Assembly (NCBI RefSeq): GCF_902833085.1 | Contig: NZ_CADFEB010000005.1 | Span: forward strand, 434,001 to 498,000 | Reading direction: 5' to 3' | DNA from: Burkholderia ubonensis | GTDB taxonomy: Bacteria > Pseudomonadota > Gammaproteobacteria > Burkholderiales > Burkholderiaceae | Length of the DNA stretch: 64,000 nucleotides | Shown: in pieces, positions 40,847-50,392 of the stretch | Layout of the letters: each line of letters begins with the position of its first letter | Position numbering within the stretch: position 1 is the stretch's first letter | Translations under genes and position numbers: made by a program | Notes under the pieces: generated by a model | Told to the model about the DNA's origin: nothing | The model's database searches: none | The model's input: the letters and a program-made list of their open reading frames with translations, nothing else

Positions 40847-41527
40847 ATGTCGCTTTTCGACTCTATTTCGCGCACGCTCAAGGGCTTGCTGAACGACGCG
40901 GCCGACTCGGTGCAGGACCCGTCGCGCGACGCACGGCAGATCGTGCGAGAGCTCGACGACAGCATCGGCCGCGCCGAGAACTCGCTGATCGAGATCGAGG
41001 CGCAGGTCGCGACCCAGCGCAGCAAGCGCGATGCGGCCGACGACAAGGTGAAGAAGTACGAGGACGGCGCCAAGCGCGCGCTGCAGTCGGGCGACGAGTC
41101 GCTCGCGCGCGAAGCGCTCGGCGCGCAGGCGAATGCCGAGGCGGAGCGCGACGCGCTCGCCGCCGAACTCGCGACGCTCGAGCCGTCGGTCGACAAGCTG
41201 AAGGGGCAGATCGCCGAGATGCGCCAGCGCCGCAACGACCTGAACGCCCGCTCGAACATCCTGCAGGCGAAGCAGGAAATCGCGCAGGCGAAGGATGTCG
41301 CGGCCACCGCGCTCGGCGGCATCGGCGGCAAGAACCTGTCCGAAGATTTCCAGAAGCTCGAGGACAAGGTCGCGCTGCAGAACGCACGTTCGGACGCCCG
41401 CATCAATTCGGCCGACACGTCGAGCGGCAAGGCGCTCGACGACAAGCTCGCCGCGCTGAACAAGGGCCCGTCGGTCGAGGATCGACTCGCCGCACTGAAG
41501 AAGCAACTCGATACGCCCGCGCAGTAA
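40847..41527 (+). CDS. PspA/IM30 family membrane-stress protein
   Basis: 226 aa, almost entirely coiled coil as in PspA/Vipp1/IM30. The N-terminal amphipathic helix 'MSLFDSISRTLKGLLNDAAD' has family character, followed by 'DPSRDARQIVRELDDSI' and long Ala/Glu/Lys-rich helices. Such proteins bind and stabilise the inner membrane from the cytoplasm. The GGAGGA ribosome site is strong. A secreted/membrane TPR protein follows 76 bases downstream, which suggests a two-gene unit. Confidence 0.87.
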   Translation: MSLFDSISRTLKGLLNDAADSVQDPSRDARQIVRELDDSIGRAENSLIEIEAQVATQRSKRDAADDKVKKYEDGAKRALQSGDESLAREALGAQANAEAERDALAAELATLEPSVDKLKGQIAEMRQRRNDLNARSNILQAKQEIAQAKDVAATALGGIGGKNLSEDFQKLEDKVALQNARSDARINSADTSSGKALDDKLAALNKGPSVEDRLAALKKQLDTPAQ

Positions 41528-41603
41528 CCGGCGCGCGCCGCCCGGAGTGCCGGCGCGGCGCGCATCGATCGCAAGGAGACGGGCGCGTGCGCCCGGTTCG
41601 ATC

Positions 41604-42806
41604 ATGAAGAAATCCCTCGCCGCTCTCGGCTTCGCGCTGCTGACGCTGTCGTCCGCCGCGTTTGCGGTACCGTCGCTGCAGCAGGTCGAGCAGTCGATCG
41701 CGCAGCGCGACTGGCAGCGCGCCGACACGCAGCTGTCGCAAGTCATCGACGCGCATCCGAACAACGCGCACGCGCACTACCTGTATGCACAGGTGCTCGA
41801 TCGCGAAGGCCGCGCGTCCGACGCGCTCGCGCAGCTGCAACGCGCAAAGACGCTCGATCCGCAATTGCGGTTCACCGATCCTTCGCGCTTCGCGCAGACG
41901 GAAGCGCGCATCCGCGCGGACGCCGGCCGCGTGAGCAACGCACCGCCCATGAGCAACGCGCCGTCGGCAAGCGCCCGGAGCGGCACGCTGCAGTCGTCGC
42001 CCGCGCCCGCCGAAAAGCACGGGCCGTCGGTCGGCATGTGGATCGGCCTTGGCCTGATCGTCGCGGTGATCGCGCTGGTGCTGCGCTGGACGCTGCGGCG
42101 CGCGCGCTCGGCCGGCGACACGCGCGCCGACGACGAACGCCGCGCGCAGTTGAAGCGCGCGACCGACGTGCTCAACGACATTCGCCCGCTCAAGCTCGAT
42201 GCACGCCTGTCGACAGCACCCGGCGCCGCCGCGCTGACGAGCGAGCTCGAGGGAATCGAGACCGACGCGCGCGAACTCGTCGAGGCGCTGTCGAACGGCA
42301 AGAACCCGGTGCCGTCGTACCGCGTCGACGAGCTCGAGAAGCGCCACGCGAGCGTGAAGGCGCGCGTCGAAGGCCGGCCCGATCCGGCTGCGCCGGCGAG
42401 CGCGCCGGCCGGCGGCAGCGGCTCGGTGTTCGCGCAGGAAGCGGACCGCCTGAGCGGCGCGCAGGGCCAGCCGTACCCGCCGCAGCAGGTTCCGCCCCCT
42501 TACCCGCCGCAATATCCGCCGCAGCAGCAACCGCCCGTCGTGATCCAGCAAGGCGGCGGCGGCTTCGGCGGCGGCATGGGCGGACTCTTGACCGGCGTGC
42601 TGCTCGGCCAGGCGATGTCCGGCGGCCGCGACCGCGTGATCGAACGCGAGGTGATCGTCGACGACGAGCACCGCCGGCGCGAAGCCGATCCGGGCTTCGA
42701 CCTCGGCCGCGGCGACGATACGAACTGGGATAACGGCAGCGGCGGCAGCGGCGGCAGCGGCGGCGTCGATCTCGGCAGCAACGACGACGGCTGGACGGAC
42801 ACCTGA
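41604..42806 (+). CDS. TPR-containing membrane protein paired with PspA
   Basis: 400 aa. Signal peptide 1-21, a TPR-like region about 25-95 ('[21 protein letters not shown]'), a Ser/Ala/Pro linker, a membrane segment at about 145-163 ('[17 protein letters not shown]'), then a charged helical region to about 280. A Pro/Gln-rich stretch follows, then a Gly-rich hydrophobic patch ('[19 protein letters not shown]') and an acidic, Gly/Ser-rich tail. I know of no named function. The order after a PspA-type gene suggests a role at the membrane. Confidence 0.8.
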   Translation: MKKSLAALGFALLTLSSAAFAVPSLQQVEQSIAQRDWQRADTQLSQVIDAHPNNAHAHYLYAQVLDREGRASDALAQLQRAKTLDPQLRFTDPSRFAQTEARIRADAGRVSNAPPMSNAPSASARSGTLQSSPAPAEKHGPSVGMWIGLGLIVAVIALVLRWTLRRARSAGDTRADDERRAQLKRATDVLNDIRPLKLDARLSTAPGAAALTSELEGIETDARELVEALSNGKNPVPSYRVDELEKRHASVKARVEGRPDPAAPASAPAGGSGSVFAQEADRLSGAQGQPYPPQQVPPPYPPQYPPQQQPPVVIQQGGGGFGGGMGGLLTGVLLGQAMSGGRDRVIEREVIVDDEHRRREADPGFDLGRGDDTNWDNGSGGSGGSGGVDLGSNDDGWTDT

Positions 42807-43032
42807 TCGTCGCGACTCGGGGCGCCGCCGCATCGCGCGCCGGCACCCCGCGCGAGCCGGCTCCGCAACGCCGGAACCCGCTCGCGGCGCCGATTTGTCA
42901 ATCATTTCAAGATGGGCTATCGGCAATGGGGCACGTTCGCTATCATGCGGCCATCGGCGTGCCACCGACCCTGAATTCGACGCAACGCGTCGCGGCACGC
43001 CTTCCTTTGCCCCAACCAGGAGAAAGCCGCTC

Positions 43033-43470
43033 ATGAGCATCATCAAGGAATTCAAGGAGTTCGCCGTCAAGGGCAACGTGATGGATCTCGCCGTCGGCGT
43101 GATCATCGGCGGCGCGTTCTCGAAGATCGTCGACTCGATCGTGAAGGACCTGATCATGCCGGTCATCGGCGTCCTGACGGGCGGCCTGGATTTCTCGAAC
43201 AAGTTCGTACTGCTCGGTACGATCCCGCCGTCGTTCAAGGGTAATCCCGATTCGTTCAAGGACCTGCAGGCCGCGGGCGTCGCGGCGTTCGGCTACGGTT
43301 CGTTCATCACCGTGCTGATCAACTTCATCATCCTCGCGTTCATCATTTTTCTGATGGTGAAATTCATCAACAAGCTTCGCAAGCCCGTGGAAGCGGAAGC
43401 CGCGCCGGCCGCGACGCCGGAAGACATCGTGCTGCTGCGCGAGATCCGCGATTCGCTCAAGCAGCGCTGA
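43033..43470 (+). CDS. mscL: Large-conductance mechanosensitive channel
   Basis: 145 aa inner-membrane channel that opens under high membrane tension. The N-terminal amphipathic helix '[17 protein letters not shown]', TM1 '[15 protein letters not shown]' and TM2 '[20 protein letters not shown]' are in the usual places. The C-terminal bundle ends '[12 protein letters not shown]'. Length is typical. It is monocistronic, with a terminator directly after. Confidence 0.97.
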   Translation: MSIIKEFKEFAVKGNVMDLAVGVIIGGAFSKIVDSIVKDLIMPVIGVLTGGLDFSNKFVLLGTIPPSFKGNPDSFKDLQAAGVAAFGYGSFITVLINFIILAFIIFLMVKFINKLRKPVEAEAAPAATPEDIVLLREIRDSLKQR

Positions 43471-43493
43471 GCAACCGCCCGCCGTCGTCAGCC

Positions 43494-43519
43494 AGGCCCG
43501 CCGCGTGCGGGCCTTTTTG
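43494..43519 (+). terminator. mscL terminator
   Basis: The stem AGGCCCGC/GCGGGCCT with a CGCGT loop is followed by TTTTG. Confidence 0.88.
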
Positions 43520-43714
43520 TTGCCGCGCGCCATGCGGGACGCCGCGCCGCCGCCTCGCATTTTTTTGTGACGAGCGGATGCACGCGCCGGGAAACCGGGT
43601 CTATCATGGAGACTAAACGACAGTACAGGCGCCAAGCGCTGACTGTGTCGATCGTGGCGAGCAGGTCGACGGGAGACATCGATCGTCGCACTGCACGAGC
43701 GCAGCATTTTCGTG

Positions 43715-43723
43715 TGCTATAAA
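43715..43723 (+). promoter_or_regulatory. Extended -10 promoter of the downstream hypothetical gene
   Basis: TGCTATAAA fits an extended -10 element, about 40 bases before the first plausible ATG of the next gene. Confidence 0.45.
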
Positions 43724-43761
43724 GGATCGACATGCGGCGTACATAGCCGGGAGTGGGTCGC

Positions 43762-44253
43762 ATGAAAATGCCGCATTTCTTGCAATTGTTTTTGAGGCGA
43801 GTGTTTATGTCCTTCCCGAAGAAACGTCGACGCGCGCAGCAGGATGGCCAGGAATCGTTCCTCGCGGTATTGCGCCACTCGAAACCGTTCGCCCAGCTCG
43901 ACACCAAGATCGCGCGCGCCCGCGCGCAGGACGAACCGGTGCTGTACGCGCATGTGCTTCCCGGCCTGGACGTGCTCCTGTGCAGCGTGCGCGGCGCGCA
44001 GCCGCCGTACCCGGCAATCGCCGAACTGCGCAAGCGCTGCATCGAGTCGATCGCCAACGCGCTCGAACAGCCGCTCGACGGCCTCGAAAACGGCGGCTAC
44101 TGGTACGAGTCCAACGGCTTCGGGTTCCTCGTGTTCGCGAGCCGCGCCCGCGTGCGCATCCTGCCCGAATTTGGTGCGGGCACGAAAGCGAGCCTGCGCA
44201 GCGGGCTCGGACGACAGAACGCCGGGGACACGACGCCCCGCTCGCTCGGCTGA
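43762..44253 (+). CDS. Conserved hypothetical protein
   Basis: 163 aa. It starts with a short hydrophobic, basic segment ('MKMPHFLQLFLRRVF'), then 'PKKRRRAQQDGQESFLA'. It has a compact alpha/beta-looking body with 'LPGLDVLLCSVRG' and 'YWYESNGFGFLVFASRARVRI', and a polar tail. No domain is recognised. An alternative ATG at 43807 would remove the first 15 residues. The promoter just upstream supports expression. Codon use matches the chromosome. Confidence 0.6.
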   Translation: MKMPHFLQLFLRRVFMSFPKKRRRAQQDGQESFLAVLRHSKPFAQLDTKIARARAQDEPVLYAHVLPGLDVLLCSVRGAQPPYPAIAELRKRCIESIANALEQPLDGLENGGYWYESNGFGFLVFASRARVRILPEFGAGTKASLRSGLGRQNAGDTTPRSLG

Positions 44254-44314
44254 TTCAACGCCGGTTTTCGATGGGCCGCCTCCGCGCGGCCCATCTGTCA
44301 TTCGCGCGTCGCAG

Positions 44315-45205
44315 TCATGCCTCCCGGCGCCCGTTCCCCGGCCTGACGATATCGATGAATGCGGCGAAGTCCGCGTCGGCGAGCCCCATCGCCGCGCCGA
44401 GCCGCAGCACCTGCTGCACGGTGGCCGATACCGGCATCACCGCGCCCGTGTCGCGCGCCGCATCGGCAATCGTGTCGACGTCCTTCTGAAAGGTGCTGAG
44501 CGCGCCGATCGGAGTGTGTCCGCCCGAGGTCATGCGCGGCACGAACGTCTGCAGCAGCACCGAATCCGCCCAGCCGCCGGCAAGCGCTTGCGCAAGGCGC
44601 GCGGCGTCGATGCCGCTCGCCTGCGCGAGACCCACCGCCTCGGCGATCGCGGTGACGGTCGCGGTGACGATCGCCTGGTTGCACAGCTTCGTGGTCTGGC
44701 CCGCGCCCGCGTCGCCCATGTGCGTGATGCGCGCGGCGTACGCATCGATCAGCGGCCGCACCGCCTCGAGATCCTCCGCGCGGCCGCCCGCCATCACCGC
44801 GAGCGTGCCGGCCTGCGCGCCGGGCACGCCGCCCGACACCGGCGCGTCGACCCAGCCGACGCCGAGGTCCGCCGCGCGCTTCGCATAGTCGCGCGTCACG
44901 CCGGGCGGAATGCTCGAGTGGTCGACGATGCGCCGCACGCGGCGCGCCGCCGCGTCGCCGGACAGCAGGCCGTCCGGGCCGAACACGACGTCGCCGACCG
45001 CGCGCGCGTCCAGCACGCACAGCAGCACCGTTTCGACCTGCTCCGCCAGCGCGCGCGGCGTGTCGGCGACCCGCGCGCCGTCGGCCGCGAGCGCCTCCGA
45101 TTTCGCGCGCGTGCGATTCCACACGCCGACGCGGTGGCCCGCCGCCAGCAGATGCCGAATCATCGGCGCGCCCATCAGTCCCGGTCCGCAAAATCCGACT
45201 TCCAC
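44315..45205 (-). CDS. NAD(P)-dependent oxidoreductase, 3-hydroxyisobutyrate dehydrogenase family
   Basis: 296 aa beta-hydroxyacid dehydrogenase. The N-terminal Rossmann motif is 'VGFCGPGLMGAPMIRHLLAAG'-like (residues 3-22, shown as 'GFCGPGLMGAPMI'). The substrate-binding motif is 'DAPVSGGVPGAQAGTLAVM' and the catalytic Lys lies in 'GQTTKLCNQAIV'. The fold group includes 3-hydroxyisobutyrate, tartronate-semialdehyde and 6-phosphogluconate dehydrogenases. Tartronate semialdehyde reduction would connect with glyoxylate from purine catabolism, but sequence alone does not decide the substrate. Confidence 0.85.
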   Translation of the reverse strand: MEVGFCGPGLMGAPMIRHLLAAGHRVGVWNRTRAKSEALAADGARVADTPRALAEQVETVLLCVLDARAVGDVVFGPDGLLSGDAAARRVRRIVDHSSIPPGVTRDYAKRAADLGVGWVDAPVSGGVPGAQAGTLAVMAGGRAEDLEAVRPLIDAYAARITHMGDAGAGQTTKLCNQAIVTATVTAIAEAVGLAQASGIDAARLAQALAGGWADSVLLQTFVPRMTSGGHTPIGALSTFQKDVDTIADAARDTGAVMPVSATVQQVLRLGAAMGLADADFAAFIDIVRPGNGRREA

Positions 45206-45339
45206 GATGCTCCTCGCTCCGATATGGGTTGAACTTGCCGCCCATCATACCTATCACTCAAGAAGCCGGGCGCATTCCGCACGTGGCTGCGCTTGTGCGC
45301 TGCGCCCGCGGCGGAACCCGACACGACAGGGAGCGCATC

Positions 45340-45549
45340 ATGAGCGACCACATTTATAAGCTGATCGAACTGACCGGCTCGTCGCGCGAATCGAGCGACG
45401 ACGCGATCCGCAATGCCATTGCGAAAGCCGCGTCGACGCTGCACAGCCTGCACTGGTTTCAGGTGACCGAGACGCGCGGCCACATCGAAGGCAATCAGGT
45501 GGTTCACTGGCAGGTGACGCTGAAAGTCGGCCTGCGCATCGACGACTGA
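45340..45549 (+). CDS. Dodecin family flavin-binding protein
   Basis: 69 aa, the usual size. 'DHIYKLIELTGSS' forms the first strand, the helix 'DAIRNAIAKAASTLH' follows, then 'LHWFQVTETRGHIEGN' with the conserved Trp that stacks on flavin, and 'HWQVTLKVGLRIDD'. Dodecins form dodecamers that store or buffer riboflavin or FMN. A GGGAG-type site precedes the ATG. It is divergent from the dehydrogenase gene. Confidence 0.92.
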   Translation: MSDHIYKLIELTGSSRESSDDAIRNAIAKAASTLHSLHWFQVTETRGHIEGNQVVHWQVTLKVGLRIDD

Positions 45550-45755
45550 CGCGCGAGCGCCGCGTCACGCCTCATGCCCCCGGATGCGCGCCCGCGCATC
45601 CGCGCACCCTTCATGCGCCCCCGCGCCTGCCGCGGTCGCTGCCGTGCCGGCAGCCCCGTGCGGGTATCCATCGCTTGACGCTCTTTTTCGTTCATATTAA
45701 AAACCATATACCCCATCCACCTCTCGATCAGCCCGGGCATATAAACGGAGAAACC

Positions 45756-46685
45756 ATGAGTCAGCAACGCGAGGCGATCGACACGTACCTCTTGCGCGTC
45801 TTGCACACCCTGTTGATGGAGCGCAGCGTCACGCGCGCGGCCGTCAAACTGAACCAGTCGCAACCGGCGATCAGCGCGGCGCTGCGGCGCCTGCGCGACA
45901 TCACCGGCGACCCGCTGCTCGTGCGCGGCAAGTCCGGCATGGTGCCGACCGAATACGGGCTGCGCCTGCTGGAGCCCGTGCAGAACGCGCTGCGCGAGAT
46001 CGAGCGGATCAGGTTCCAGCAGCACAGCTTCGATCCGGCGACGTCGATACGCTGCTACCGGATCGGCTGTCCCGACTACCTGAACGTGCTGTTCGTGCCG
46101 ACCGTCGTCGAGCGCTTCCGCCAGGCCGCGCCGAACGCGACGCTCGAGTTCCACTCGCTCGGCCCCGCATTCGACTACGAGCTCGCGCTCGAGGACGGCA
46201 AGCTCGACATCGTGGTCGGCAACTGGCCGGAGCCGCCGGAGCAGCTGCACCTGTCGAACCTGTTCGTCGACGAGATCGTCTGCCTGATGAGCAATACGCA
46301 TCCGTTCGCGAAGCGCGGCGGCCTCACGCTCGACCAGTACCTGAACGCGCCGCACCTCGCGCCGACGCCCTACTCGGTCGGCCAGCGCGGCGCGATCGAC
46401 GTGCACCTCGCGCGCGAGCGGCTGAAGCGCCACGTGGTCGTCACGCTGCCGTACTTCAACCTCGCGCCGTACGTGCTCGTGAAGTCCGACCTGATCTTCA
46501 CGACGACACGGCTGTTCGCCGATCACTACGCGAAGTTCCTGCCGCTGTCGGTCGTGCCGGCGCCGCTCGACTTCCCGCCGATGCAGTACTACCAGCTCTG
46601 GCACGAACGCTGCCATTACTCCGACGAAGTGCGCTGGCTGCGCGGCCTCGTCGCCGAGGCCACCCGCACGCTGATCGAGGCGTAA
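45756..46685 (+). CDS. LysR-family transcriptional regulator (NodD-like subgroup)
   Basis: 309 aa. The N-terminal winged helix ('LLRVLHTLLMERSVTRAAVKL', 'QSQPAISAALRRLRDITGDPLLVR') is followed by a periplasmic-binding-like effector domain ('CPDYLNVLFVPTVVERFRQ', 'LEDGKLDIVVGNWPEPPEQ'). GGAGAAACC precedes the ATG. It is convergent with the 8-oxoguanine deaminase gene and lies at the edge of the purine region. It may regulate part of that region; this is inference from position only. Confidence 0.9.
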   Translation: MSQQREAIDTYLLRVLHTLLMERSVTRAAVKLNQSQPAISAALRRLRDITGDPLLVRGKSGMVPTEYGLRLLEPVQNALREIERIRFQQHSFDPATSIRCYRIGCPDYLNVLFVPTVVERFRQAAPNATLEFHSLGPAFDYELALEDGKLDIVVGNWPEPPEQLHLSNLFVDEIVCLMSNTHPFAKRGGLTLDQYLNAPHLAPTPYSVGQRGAIDVHLARERLKRHVVVTLPYFNLAPYVLVKSDLIFTTTRLFADHYAKFLPLSVVPAPLDFPPMQYYQLWHERCHYSDEVRWLRGLVAEATRTLIEA

Positions 46686-46756
46686 CGGCACGCACGCTGC
46701 TGCCGCCGGCCGCCGCCGCGAATCATGACGGCGCGTGGCGGCGGCAAGCCGCGGCG

Positions 46757-48175
46757 TCAGCGCGACGCGTCGACGAGCGCCTGCGCGAGCGCGTTGTGGC
46801 GCGCGATGACGGGCGGCAGGTCGAGCGTCGCCAGGCGTCCTTCGCGCACGACGACCTTGCCGTTCACGACCGTATACGCCGCCTGCGACGGCGCGCAGAA
46901 CACCAGCGCCGCGACCGGATCGTGCAGCGCGCCCGCGAACAGCGGCTGGCGCAGGTCGAACGCGGCGAAGTCGGCCGCCATCCCCGGCGCGAGCGCGCCG
47001 ATGTCGTCGCGGTTCAGCACCTTCGCGCCGCCCAGCGTCGCGATTTCGAGCGCCTCGCGCGCGGTCATCGCATCCGGCCCGAAGCCGACGCGCTGCAGCA
47101 GCAGCGCCTGGCGCACTTCCGCGACCATCTGCGCGCCGTCGTTGGACGCCGATCCATCGACCCCGAGCCCGACCGGCACGCCCGCGAGCCGCATCTTCTT
47201 CACCGGCGCGATGCCCGACGCGAGCCGCATGTTCGAGCACGGACAGTGCGCGACGCCCGTGCCCGTGCGCGCGAACAGGCCGATGCCGGCATCGTCGAGC
47301 TGCACGCAGTGCGCATGCCACACGTCGCGCCCGACCCAGCCGAGATCCTCCGCGTATTCGGCCGGCGTCATCCCGAACTTTTCGCGGCTGTACGCGATGT
47401 CGTTGACGTTTTCCGCGAGGTGCGTATGCAGCGACACCCCATGCTCGCGCGCGAGCACGGCGGCGTCGCGCATCAGCTCGCGGCTCACCGAGAACGGCGA
47501 GCACGGCGCGACGACGACGCGCAGCATCGCGTAGCGCCCTTCGTCGTGGTAGGTCTCGATCAGCCGCTGCGCGTCGCGCAGGATGTCCGGCTCGCGCTCG
47601 ACGACCGAATCGGGCGGCAGGCCGCCGTCGCGCTGGCCGACGCTCATCGCGCCGCGGCTTGCGTGAAAGCGCATGCCGATCCGCTGCGCGGCCGCGATGC
47701 TGTCGTCGAGCCGGCTGCCGTTCGGATAGATGTACAGATGATCGCTCGACGTCGTGCAGCCTGACTGCAGCAGCTCGGCCATCGCGGTCAGCGTCGACAC
47801 CTCGATCATCTCCGGCGTCAGGTGCGCCCAGATCCGGTACAGGTTCGTGAGCCAGCCGAACAGCTCGGCGTTCTGCGCGGCCGGAATCGCGCGCGTCAGG
47901 CTCTGGTACATGTGGTGGTGCGTGTTCACGAGCCCCGGGATCACGAGATGCCCGCGCAGGTCGAGCACCTCGTCGGCCGTGTCGGGCAGCTCGGTGCTCG
48001 GGGCGACCGCGACGATCCGGTTGTCTTCGATGTAGAGCCCCGCGTCGCGCAGTTCGCGGCGCGCGCCGTCCATGGTCACCAGCACCTCGGCGTGCTTGAC
48101 CAGCAGGGTCTTCGGGCGGGATGGGGAATCGTGCGGCGCGCGGGCGGGCGCGCCGGAGTGCTGCTCGAGGTTCAT
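46757..48175 (-). CDS. 8-oxoguanine deaminase (ATZ/TRZ-type amidohydrolase)
   Basis: 472 aa zinc amidohydrolase. Metal ligands: 'VNTHHHMYQSLTRA' near residue 80, 'SLHTHLAENVND' near 245 and 'GVDGSASNDG' near 330. It has 'SGCTTSSDHLYIYPNG' and 'HCPCSNMRLASG', both familiar from 8-oxoguanine deaminases and related hydroxyatrazine enzymes. Expected reaction: 8-oxoguanine to urate plus ammonia, which feeds the adjacent urate pathway. The ATG before 'NLEQHSGAP' is used; the open frame goes a little further upstream. Confidence 0.87.
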   Translation of the reverse strand: MNLEQHSGAPARAPHDSPSRPKTLLVKHAEVLVTMDGARRELRDAGLYIEDNRIVAVAPSTELPDTADEVLDLRGHLVIPGLVNTHHHMYQSLTRAIPAAQNAELFGWLTNLYRIWAHLTPEMIEVSTLTAMAELLQSGCTTSSDHLYIYPNGSRLDDSIAAAQRIGMRFHASRGAMSVGQRDGGLPPDSVVEREPDILRDAQRLIETYHDEGRYAMLRVVVAPCSPFSVSRELMRDAAVLAREHGVSLHTHLAENVNDIAYSREKFGMTPAEYAEDLGWVGRDVWHAHCVQLDDAGIGLFARTGTGVAHCPCSNMRLASGIAPVKKMRLAGVPVGLGVDGSASNDGAQMVAEVRQALLLQRVGFGPDAMTAREALEIATLGGAKVLNRDDIGALAPGMAADFAAFDLRQPLFAGALHDPVAALVFCAPSQAAYTVVNGKVVVREGRLATLDLPPVIARHNALAQALVDASR

Positions 48176-48703
48176 GCGTTCTCCGCGTCGGTCTGCCCCA
48201 GGGCGGTTCCTGTGGGCGGTCACAAAGCCGTTCGAACGCTGATTCGCGGCACGCCCGGTGCCTGCGTCCGTTCGAACGCCATGGCCCGGTTACCCGGCGT
48301 GCTCGCCGTCTTCGGGGTGCGTGCCGGCCGGAGCCGACACGCACGGCGGGAGGATCGCGCATGCGCGTGCGGCACACAATGCGCGATCCCGAATACCCAG
48401 GTTTACGATTCCGATATGGTACGTGCGCAGCCGGGTGCGCGGAGGCGTCCGGCTGCGCGCGGGAACGGCGTTGAAGCGGCGCTGGAATGGCGTTTTTCGC
48501 GCCGTCGACAGCCGCTCATGCGCGGCGCATTATCTTTGCTATCGCTCGCGGTTTTGCATGGCGAACGTTCTTACAATGCCTGCACGGCGCTCGCTTCAAT
48601 CTCGCCGACGGGTATGTAGCCACGTGACGTGGAGCCTCGATCCGCCGCACAGTCAATGGATCGAGTCGCCGCCGAACCTCGCATTCACACAAGGACACAA
48701 CGA
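48176..48703. other. Divergent intergenic region, 8-oxoguanine deaminase / uraH
   Basis: 528 bases with no credible gene. TACAAT at 48572 is a possible -10 for uraH, with no matching -35 box. Control sites for both directions are expected here, but none could be made out with confidence. Confidence 0.5.
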
Positions 48704-49057
48704 ATGGGAAAGCTCACTACCCACGTACTCGATACGGCCCACGGTCGTCCCGGCGCCGCGCTCAAGGTGGACCTCTACGCGCTGGACGGCGAATCGCGCC
48801 GCGCGATCAAGACCGTGCTGACCAATAGCGACGGCCGCTGCGACGCGCCGCTGCTCGAAGGCGACGCGCTCGCCGCCGGCGAATACGAACTTGTGTTCCA
48901 TGCCGGCGACTACTTCGCATCGCTCGGCGTGAAGGTGCCCGAACCCCGTTTCGTCGATCGCGTCGTGCTGCGCTTCGGCATCGCCGACCCGGGCGCGCAC
49001 TACCACGTGCCGCTGCTCGTGTCGCCGTGGTCGTACAGCACCTATCGCGGCAGCTGA
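48704..49057 (+). CDS. uraH: 5-hydroxyisourate hydrolase (transthyretin-like)
   Basis: 117 aa. Converts 5-hydroxyisourate, the product of urate oxidation, to OHCU. It has the N-terminal 'LTTHVLDTAHGRPG' with catalytic His, a central 'RFGIADPGAHYHVPLLVSPWSYSTYRGS'-type end (conserved His, and the C-terminal Tyr-Arg-Gly-Ser signature). No periplasmic signal is visible. It lies 52 bases upstream of puuD, which makes its substrate, on the same strand. Confidence 0.96.
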   Translation: MGKLTTHVLDTAHGRPGAALKVDLYALDGESRRAIKTVLTNSDGRCDAPLLEGDALAAGEYELVFHAGDYFASLGVKVPEPRFVDRVVLRFGIADPGAHYHVPLLVSPWSYSTYRGS

Positions 49058-49109
49058 CACCGTATCGGCCGCCCGCAACAAGACAACGATCTGAGTCTGG
49101 AGGAGTTTC

Positions 49110-50303
49110 ATGGAAGGCTTCATCACCGACTGGCTGAACCTCGCGCTGCGATGGCTGCACGTCATCGTCGCCATTGCGTGGATCGGCGAGTCGTTCTACT
49201 TCGTCGCGCTCGACAACAGCCTGAAACCGCCGACCGACCCGAACCAGCGCAAGCGCGGCGTGTTCGGCGAGCTGTGGCACGTCCACGGCGGCGGTTTCTA
49301 CAACATGCAGAAATACACGGTCGCCCCGCCGGAAATGCCGGATGACCTGCACTGGTCGAAGTGGCCGTCGTACACGACCTGGCTGTCGGGCTTCTCGCTG
49401 TTCTTCGTGCTGTACCTGCTCGCGCCGAACACGTACCTGATCGACAAGAGCGTGCTCGACATGGGCCCGGTGGTCGCCGTCGCGTCCGCGCTCGGCTTCC
49501 TGATGGCCGGCTGGATCGTCTACGACTCGCTGTGCCGCATCCTCGGCACCAACGATCGCGTGCTCGGCATCTGCGTCGGCATCTACGTGGTCGCCGCCGC
49601 ATACCTCGCGTGCCACATCTTCGCGGGCCGTGCCGCCTACCTGATCGTCGGCGCGATGCTCGCGACGATCATGTCGGCGAACGTGTTCTTCGTGATCATC
49701 CCCGGCCAGCGCAAGATGGTCGACAAGATGCTCAAGGGCGAGGAGCCGAACCCGATCTACGGCAAGCGCGGCAAGCAGCGCTCGGTGCACAACACGTACT
49801 TCACGCTGCCCGTCGTGTTCGCGATGCTGTCGAACCACTATGCGATGACGTACACGAACAAGTTCAACTGGGTCGTGCTCGTGCTGATCATGCTGGCCGG
49901 CGCGCTGATCCGCCAGTTCTTCGTGATGCGTCACCGCGGCAAGCAGCTGTGGTACCTGCCGATCGGCGGCGTCGCGCTGCTGGCAGGCGCGCTGGTATGG
50001 ACGACGCCGAAGCCGGTCGCACCGGAAGCCCAGGCCGCGAACGCGCCGAAGGTCGTGATCAACGACATCATGCCGATCCTGCAGCAGCGCTGCGTCGAGT
50101 GCCACTCGTCGAAGCCGACGCTGATGGGCAGCGCGCCCGCCGGCGTGATGTTCGACACGCCGGACGAAGTGTCGAAGAACGCGCAGCGCATCTACGAGCA
50201 GGCCGTGCGCCTGAAGGCGATGCCGATCGGCAACGTCACGCACATGACCGACGACGAGCGCACGAAGCTCGCCGCCTGGTTCGAGGGCGGCGCGGTCAAG
50301 TAA
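49110..50303 (+). CDS. puuD: Membrane urate hydroxylase / urate oxidase PuuD
   Basis: 397 aa. Several membrane segments form the N-terminal urate oxidase domain ('WLHVIVAIAWIGESFYFVALD' region, shown as 'VIVAIAWIGESFYFV', to about residue 295). A C-terminal cytochrome c domain has a haem site 'RCVECHSSKP' near residue 330. The protein oxidises urate to 5-hydroxyisourate and passes electrons to the respiratory chain, unlike the soluble cofactor-free uricase. It is in an operon with uraH. Confidence 0.94.
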   Translation: MEGFITDWLNLALRWLHVIVAIAWIGESFYFVALDNSLKPPTDPNQRKRGVFGELWHVHGGGFYNMQKYTVAPPEMPDDLHWSKWPSYTTWLSGFSLFFVLYLLAPNTYLIDKSVLDMGPVVAVASALGFLMAGWIVYDSLCRILGTNDRVLGICVGIYVVAAAYLACHIFAGRAAYLIVGAMLATIMSANVFFVIIPGQRKMVDKMLKGEEPNPIYGKRGKQRSVHNTYFTLPVVFAMLSNHYAMTYTNKFNWVVLVLIMLAGALIRQFFVMRHRGKQLWYLPIGGVALLAGALVWTTPKPVAPEAQAANAPKVVINDIMPILQQRCVECHSSKPTLMGSAPAGVMFDTPDEVSKNAQRIYEQAVRLKAMPIGNVTHMTDDERTKLAAWFEGGAVK

Positions 50304-50343
50304 GCCGCCATGCGCCGGTTGCCGGCGCAGTCCTCTCCGTTCG

Positions 50344-50370
50344 CGGGCCCGGTGACGGGCCCGTTTTTTT
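50344..50370 (+). terminator. puuD terminator
   Basis: The stem CGGGCCC/GGGCCCG with a 6-base loop is followed by TTTTTTT. Confidence 0.9.
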
Positions 50371-50392
50371 CCTGCTTCGAATGCACCGCGCG

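Noticed and set aside
46725-47534. Open frame with many Ser/Ala opposite the 8-oxoguanine deaminase
   Set aside because: Composition of a shadow frame, no ribosome site, overlaps a real gene.
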